Origin: Candidatus Hydrogenedentota bacterium
GTDB taxonomy: Bacteria > Hydrogenedentota > Hydrogenedentia > Hydrogenedentales > CAITNO01
NCBI GenBank assembly: GCA_023145975.1
Contig: JAGLCZ010000232.1
Location: 1-29,679, forward strand
DNA length: 29,679 nt
Direction of reading: 5' to 3'
Shown: positions 26,195-29,679 of the stretch, piece after piece
Position numbering within the stretch: the stretch's first letter is position 1
How the letters are laid out: each line of letters starts with the position of its first letter
Made by a program: the position numbers and the translations under genes
Notes under the pieces: model-generated
Database searches by the model: none
What the model saw: the letters and a program-made list of their open reading frames with translations, nothing else
What the model was told of the DNA's origin: nothing

Positions 26195-27019
26195 ATGTCT
26201 TGGAAAAATGTGTTGCTAAGCGTTGTTTGTGCCGGTGGCACACTTCTGCTGTTGGCGGGTTGTCCACCCAATGCCATGCATATATTAACGCTGACTGTGT
26301 CGCCGGCAGGTACGGGACAAATCGAGGTTACGCCACAGCGATCTGCTTATTTGGCAGGTACAGAAGTAACCTTGGAAGCAATACCTCTGGAAGGATGGGT
26401 TTTTCAGAATTGGATTGCTACAGGGCTGAATACAACTTCAAACCCTGCTGTGTTGCGGGTTTATGATGACAATGCCATTACCGCTGTATTCAGATATAAC
26501 CTGGATCCTATAGATCCGGATACTCCGGGTACGGTTGTTTTGGATGGTGGATTTGAATTGGGTTCAGATTCTCCGCATTGGACTTATTTGTCAGGGACCA
26601 ATATGCCTGTAATTTGTAATGCGACTATTTGCGGTACCTTTGATGGACTGGGTGCTGCTGGAGGTGCGCATTGGGCATGGTTTGGTAATGATCCCAATTT
26701 CGGTTTTGAGTCTGCAACACTCAATCAGCGTATTTTTGTGCCGGAACATACTGAGGCACAGTTATATTTTAATGTGGCTGTTCCCGCAGCACAGGTGCCG
26801 TTTCAGTTTCAGGTGTTTATGAACGATGACCTGTTATTTGAGTTGACGGAAGCAGCGGAAGCGGATTACAGTCAGTACCGATATGAAGTGGTGGATATTA
26901 CCGGACTTGCCAGTAATGCTAATGCGACGTTGCGCTTTGTATATTACAATACGGGTGCCGCATTGCCGGGAAGTCAATCCGCTGTTTTTGTTGACGATAT
27001 CTCTATAACGAGATTTTAA
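26195..27019 (+). CDS. Lipoprotein with InlB-type repeat and jelly-roll-like domain
   Basis: The 274-residue protein has a type II signal with lipobox LAGC (Cys23), so it is anchored by lipid. Residues about 28-95 are a bacterial repeat of the divergent InlB B-repeat type (LTVSPAGTGQIEVTPQ, EVTLEAIPLEGWVFQNW, AITAVF). After a proline/aspartate linker (DPIDPDTPG), residues about 105-274 look like a beta-sandwich carbohydrate-binding-like domain (VVLDGGFELGSDSPHW, AHWAWFGNDP, FVDDISIT). The ATG has GGGAG eight bases upstream; earlier in-frame ATGs are unsupported. Neighbours with glycan-active genes suggest a role at the cell surface with polysaccharides, but no substrate is evident. It stands 109 bases after the small ORF. 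Confidence 0.85.
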   Translation: MSWKNVLLSVVCAGGTLLLLAGCPPNAMHILTLTVSPAGTGQIEVTPQRSAYLAGTEVTLEAIPLEGWVFQNWIATGLNTTSNPAVLRVYDDNAITAVFRYNLDPIDPDTPGTVVLDGGFELGSDSPHWTYLSGTNMPVICNATICGTFDGLGAAGGAHWAWFGNDPNFGFESATLNQRIFVPEHTEAQLYFNVAVPAAQVPFQFQVFMNDDLLFELTEAAEADYSQYRYEVVDITGLASNANATLRFVYYNTGAALPGSQSAVFVDDISITRF

Positions 27020-27053
27020 TAAAACCTGAGTAAGTCAGAGAAAAAAGAAATAC

Positions 27054-27746
27054 ATGCAGGCAGAAGATCGTGTTATTCATTTTTGTGTTGAGTTAATTCA
27101 TTCTCCTGCTCCAGTGAAGCGGCAGGTGTTACAGAAGCTCTATTTTGATCTTTCTCAGACGCGTGCTTCCTATGACAGCATAGATATGGCAAATTTGGCA
27201 CAGGCGCGTTTTCACTCGCGACGGGGAAAATCCCAATCGCTATTGATTTTCTTACCGGATCGCGTTTTAATAGTTGAAGAGTGGTCGGATATGCCGTTGA
27301 GTGACTTTGAAGAGAAAGTACGTGTTGTAGCACCGGTTGTGATGCAGGCACGGGGCGTGAATCAAGTCATTGTTCATTCTGCCACTATCCGTTCTACCTT
27401 TGCACTGACGAATTATACGGATGCACGTGTGTTCCTCCTTGATAATGCTTGTTCTCTTGAAGGGCGTATTTCCCCGCATTTTAAACGTCCTATTGCTACA
27501 GGTGGTTTACGCTTGGTATTTCCTGAAACAAATGAATATCCCGGCAATTTACATGTCAATATCGAAACTTTTCGGCACAGTGCTAACGAGATTTTTGTGG
27601 AGACCAAGGCTATTTTCGGGCGGCAGCCGGTAACTATGCCTGAAATGGATTTGATCATCGCTAATCTGCGCAAGACGCGTGCATTTATCAGTGAATCTGT
27701 TTTCCCATTCCTACAGCAGTTTGATTGTTCACAAGAGGAATTCTAA
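27054..27746 (+). CDS. Conserved-looking hypothetical protein
   Basis: The 230-residue protein has no signal peptide or membrane segment, so it is probably cytoplasmic. I do not recognise a named family. It looks like an ordered, globular protein (for example RSTFALTNYTDARVFLLD, HFKRPIATGGLRLVFPE, and the aromatic EEWSDMPLSDF), which argues for a real, conserved gene. Codon use matches its neighbours. The ribosome binding site is weak (AAGAAA). Its stop is two bases before the GTG start of the arabinofuranosidase gene, whose ribosome binding site lies inside this gene's last codons, so the two are translationally coupled. A role together with the glycoside hydrolase is an inference from position only. 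Confidence 0.8.
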   Translation: MQAEDRVIHFCVELIHSPAPVKRQVLQKLYFDLSQTRASYDSIDMANLAQARFHSRRGKSQSLLIFLPDRVLIVEEWSDMPLSDFEEKVRVVAPVVMQARGVNQVIVHSATIRSTFALTNYTDARVFLLDNACSLEGRISPHFKRPIATGGLRLVFPETNEYPGNLHVNIETFRHSANEIFVETKAIFGRQPVTMPEMDLIIANLRKTRAFISESVFPFLQQFDCSQEEF

Positions 27747-27748
27747 CT

Positions 27749-29239
27749 GTGGATGCTGTTATTCGCTGTTGGCCAGCACTACCCCAGGCACGTATCGCCC
27801 CTGAAATCTACGGTCATTTTTCGGAACATGTGGGACGCTGTATTTACGAAGGTATTTGGGTCGGTAATAGTCGTGGTATTCCTAATCAGAACGGTATTCG
27901 CCTTGATGTACTTGCTGCACTCAAACACTTGCGTGTTCCCGGAATCCGTTGGCCGGGAGGATGTTTTGCCGATGATTATCATTGGAAGGACGGTATTGGC
28001 CCGCCAAAGTCACGTTCCCAGACGGTGAACTTATGGTGGCGGCAGGTGGAACCGAATACCTTTGGTACGGACGAATTTTTACATTTTTGTGAAGCCTTGG
28101 GTACTACCCCTTATATTTGTGCTAATGTCGGAACGGGATCGCCGCGTGAGGCACGGGATTGGGTAGAGTATTGTAATTTTTCTGGCGATTCTTCGCTGGC
28201 GGAACTGCGGGCAGGGAATGGTCATAAACGTCCTTACAGTGTGAAGCATTGGGGAGTCGGTAATGAAAATTGGGGGTGTGGCGGCAATTTCACAGGTCGC
28301 GAGTATGCGAAAGAATACATTCGATTTGCCACCTACATGCGCGCTATGTCGCCTGATATCGAGTTGTATGCTTGTGGTGCCAGTTTCGGAGATTATCGCA
28401 ATCCCATCCAGAATGACTGGAACCGTGAGTTTTGTAATGAGTTACGCCGTCACGATATGGTGGATCACATTACATTACATCGTTATTTTTCCCGTGGGTC
28501 TGCAAGGGGATTCTCAGAGAGCGAATATTATGCCCTTTTTGCCGATGTATTGGCTCTCGAGCGTGATTTAGAATTAACCGATGCCGTATTGCGGGAATAT
28601 TTCCCTGACAGGTTTGTGGGTATTGCTGTGGATGAGTGGGGTGCTTGGCATCCGGAAGCAGTGACGGAAAATGGGCTGGAACAGCCCGGTACATTGCGTG
28701 ATGCATTATTGGCAGCTACTGTACTGCATGTGTTTAATCGCTGGGCACATCGCGTTTCCATGGCAAATCTGGCTCAGACTGTGAATGTGTTGCAATGCCT
28801 GATGGTGACGGAACGATCCAGGATGTTTCTTACGCCCACTTATCATATCTTTGATATGATGCGTCCTCATGGTGGTGCTCAGTTGCTCATGCTGCAAACG
28901 GAAGGGCCTACCTATGAAGCGCATGCGGTAGGCATTAAAAATAAGAAGCCGGTGCCATTGTTGGATGTTACAGCTTCAATGTCCGGCAAAAAAATACATC
29001 TTACAGTCGTGAATAAGTCTCTCACAGAATCAATAGAGGCGCACATAGATATTCGAGAGGAAACTGTAGCTGCGGTTTCTGGTAAATTACTTCATGCTGA
29101 AGATCCGCGAACGGTGAATTCTTTTAAGACCCCTTCGCGTATAGCAGCGCGACGTATCCGACCGACCTTTAATGAGGAGGAACCCTCTCACACATTCCCG
29201 CCAAACTCTTTTACGGCATTGACCTTTACATTGAAGTAG
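27749..29239 (+). CDS. Alpha-L-arabinofuranosidase, GH51-type
   Basis: The 496-residue enzyme is a retaining glycosidase of family GH51: a TIM barrel (about 30-345) followed by a C-terminal beta sandwich. The substrate loop IRWPGGCFADDYHWKDGIG lies at 66-84, the acid/base Glu173 sits in GVGNENWG, and the nucleophile Glu296 sits in VDEWGAW. There is no signal peptide, so it acts inside the cell on arabino-oligosaccharides, removing terminal arabinofuranose. GTG 27749 is chosen because AGAGGAA lies eight bases upstream and the frame before it has no family similarity; TTG 27725 is the alternative. It starts two bases after the stop of the upstream hypothetical gene. The glycosyltransferase follows after 14 bases. 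Confidence 0.95.
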   Translation: MDAVIRCWPALPQARIAPEIYGHFSEHVGRCIYEGIWVGNSRGIPNQNGIRLDVLAALKHLRVPGIRWPGGCFADDYHWKDGIGPPKSRSQTVNLWWRQVEPNTFGTDEFLHFCEALGTTPYICANVGTGSPREARDWVEYCNFSGDSSLAELRAGNGHKRPYSVKHWGVGNENWGCGGNFTGREYAKEYIRFATYMRAMSPDIELYACGASFGDYRNPIQNDWNREFCNELRRHDMVDHITLHRYFSRGSARGFSESEYYALFADVLALERDLELTDAVLREYFPDRFVGIAVDEWGAWHPEAVTENGLEQPGTLRDALLAATVLHVFNRWAHRVSMANLAQTVNVLQCLMVTERSRMFLTPTYHIFDMMRPHGGAQLLMLQTEGPTYEAHAVGIKNKKPVPLLDVTASMSGKKIHLTVVNKSLTESIEAHIDIREETVAAVSGKLLHAEDPRTVNSFKTPSRIAARRIRPTFNEEEPSHTFPPNSFTALTFTLK

Positions 29240-29253
29240 CAGGGGAGACGATA

Positions 29254-29679
29254 ATGAGTACACCGCGTATATCTATTCTTATGCCCGTCCATAATGCAGA
29301 AGATACTCTTGTGGAGGCAATTGAATCCATTTGTGTACAGACATTTAGTGACTGGGAACTGATTATAGTGGATGACGGCTCTTCGGATGCTTCCAGAGAG
29401 ATTCTGCATACGTATGAGAAACGCGATTCGAGGATCTGCGGTATTACTCGAGAACGGTGCGGTATTGTGGAGGCGCTTATGACTGCTGCCTCAGCAGCCC
29501 GTGCACCACTACTTGCTCGTATGGATGCCGATGATATTTCTGTTGCAATGCGATTGGAGTCGCAAATTACCTTGTTCGATCATATACCTGATCTCGCTCT
29601 ATGCGGGACGCGGGTACGCATGTTTGGTACATCACTGGGTAGCGGCAGAAAGCGTTATGCATCCTGGATTAACAGTCTC
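29254..29679 (+). CDS. Glycosyltransferase family 2, N-terminal part
   Basis: From ATG 29254, with GGGGAG about eight bases upstream, the frame stays open for 142 codons to the window end. The opening RISILMPVHNAEDTLVEAI and IIVDDGSSD are the classic GT-A nucleotide-sugar binding strands, and DADD (ARMDADDIS) is the metal-binding DxD-type motif. It should transfer a sugar from a nucleotide donor to a glycan or lipid acceptor in envelope polysaccharide synthesis. The C-terminus, acceptor specificity and possible membrane helices lie outside the window. It follows the GH51 gene closely and is probably in the same transcript. Confidence 0.93.
   Translation, partial: MSTPRISILMPVHNAEDTLVEAIESICVQTFSDWELIIVDDGSSDASREILHTYEKRDSRICGITRERCGIVEALMTAASAARAPLLARMDADDISVAMRLESQITLFDHIPDLALCGTRVRMFGTSLGSGRKRYASWINSL

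Noticed and set aside
1..29679. CRISPR array, rRNA, tRNA or insertion sequence
   Set aside because: I saw no regularly spaced repeats, no rRNA or tRNA cores and no transposase with terminal inverted repeats.

Overview
The window comes from a diderm (Gram-negative) bacterium of moderate GC content. It carries BamA, a Skp/OmpH chaperone, LpxD and a fused LpxC-FabZ protein, so it builds an outer membrane with lipid A. The LpxC-FabZ fusion is known from Bacteroidetes/Chlorobi and from several FCB- or PVC-like candidate phyla. Together with a bacterial XPB helicase, a ClpC, a GH51 arabinofuranosidase and many hypothetical proteins that feel 'planctomycete/hydrogenedentote', this points to an uncultured FCB/PVC-neighbour lineage. 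Candidatus Hydrogenedentota is my guess, but the sequence alone does not prove it. There is no rRNA, tRNA, CRISPR array or insertion sequence in the window.

Left arm (1-1625), minus strand: a near-consensus sigma70-type promoter (TTGACA-N17-TAGAAT) reads into a catalysis-free 'recombinase domain' protein and then an isochorismatase-like cysteine hydrolase. These are followed by a separately promoted small amphipathic ORF cut by the window edge. From 1626 the strand flips to a Gfo/Idh/MocA oxidoreductase, then a tight ABC ATPase / ABC-2 permease / membrane-anchored accessory protein operon (3011-5755), a bacterial XPB helicase and a small secreted beta-sandwich protein. A YegD-like Hsp70 runs convergent to these, behind an extended -10 promoter with a perfect palindrome over the predicted start site.

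Centre (10021-18358), plus strand: an envelope and proteostasis block of clpC - bamA (TTG start overlapping the clpC stop) - skp - lpxD - lpxC/fabZ - glutaredoxin. ClpC is the cytosolic unfoldase. BamA and Skp insert and escort outer-membrane proteins, and LpxD and LpxC-FabZ make lipid A precursors and 3-hydroxyacyl chains. lpxA and lpxB are not in the cluster.

Right-centre (18445-25897): a FadR/GntR-type repressor is divergent from a three-gene RND efflux operon (adaptor, inner-membrane pump, TolC-like channel), with interlocking divergent promoters. Right end (25898-29679): a 37-codon small ORF with a good ribosome binding site, a lipoprotein with an InlB-type repeat and a jelly-roll-like domain, a conserved hypothetical protein, a GH51 alpha-L-arabinofuranosidase and the first 142 codons of a family 2 glycosyltransferase.

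The most promising places for something undescribed are the ABC/permease/accessory operon with duplicated C-terminal modules, the orphan recombinase-domain operon, the two small amphipathic ORFs, and the palindrome-controlled Hsp70. I see no gene set that I could honestly call a proven new system.
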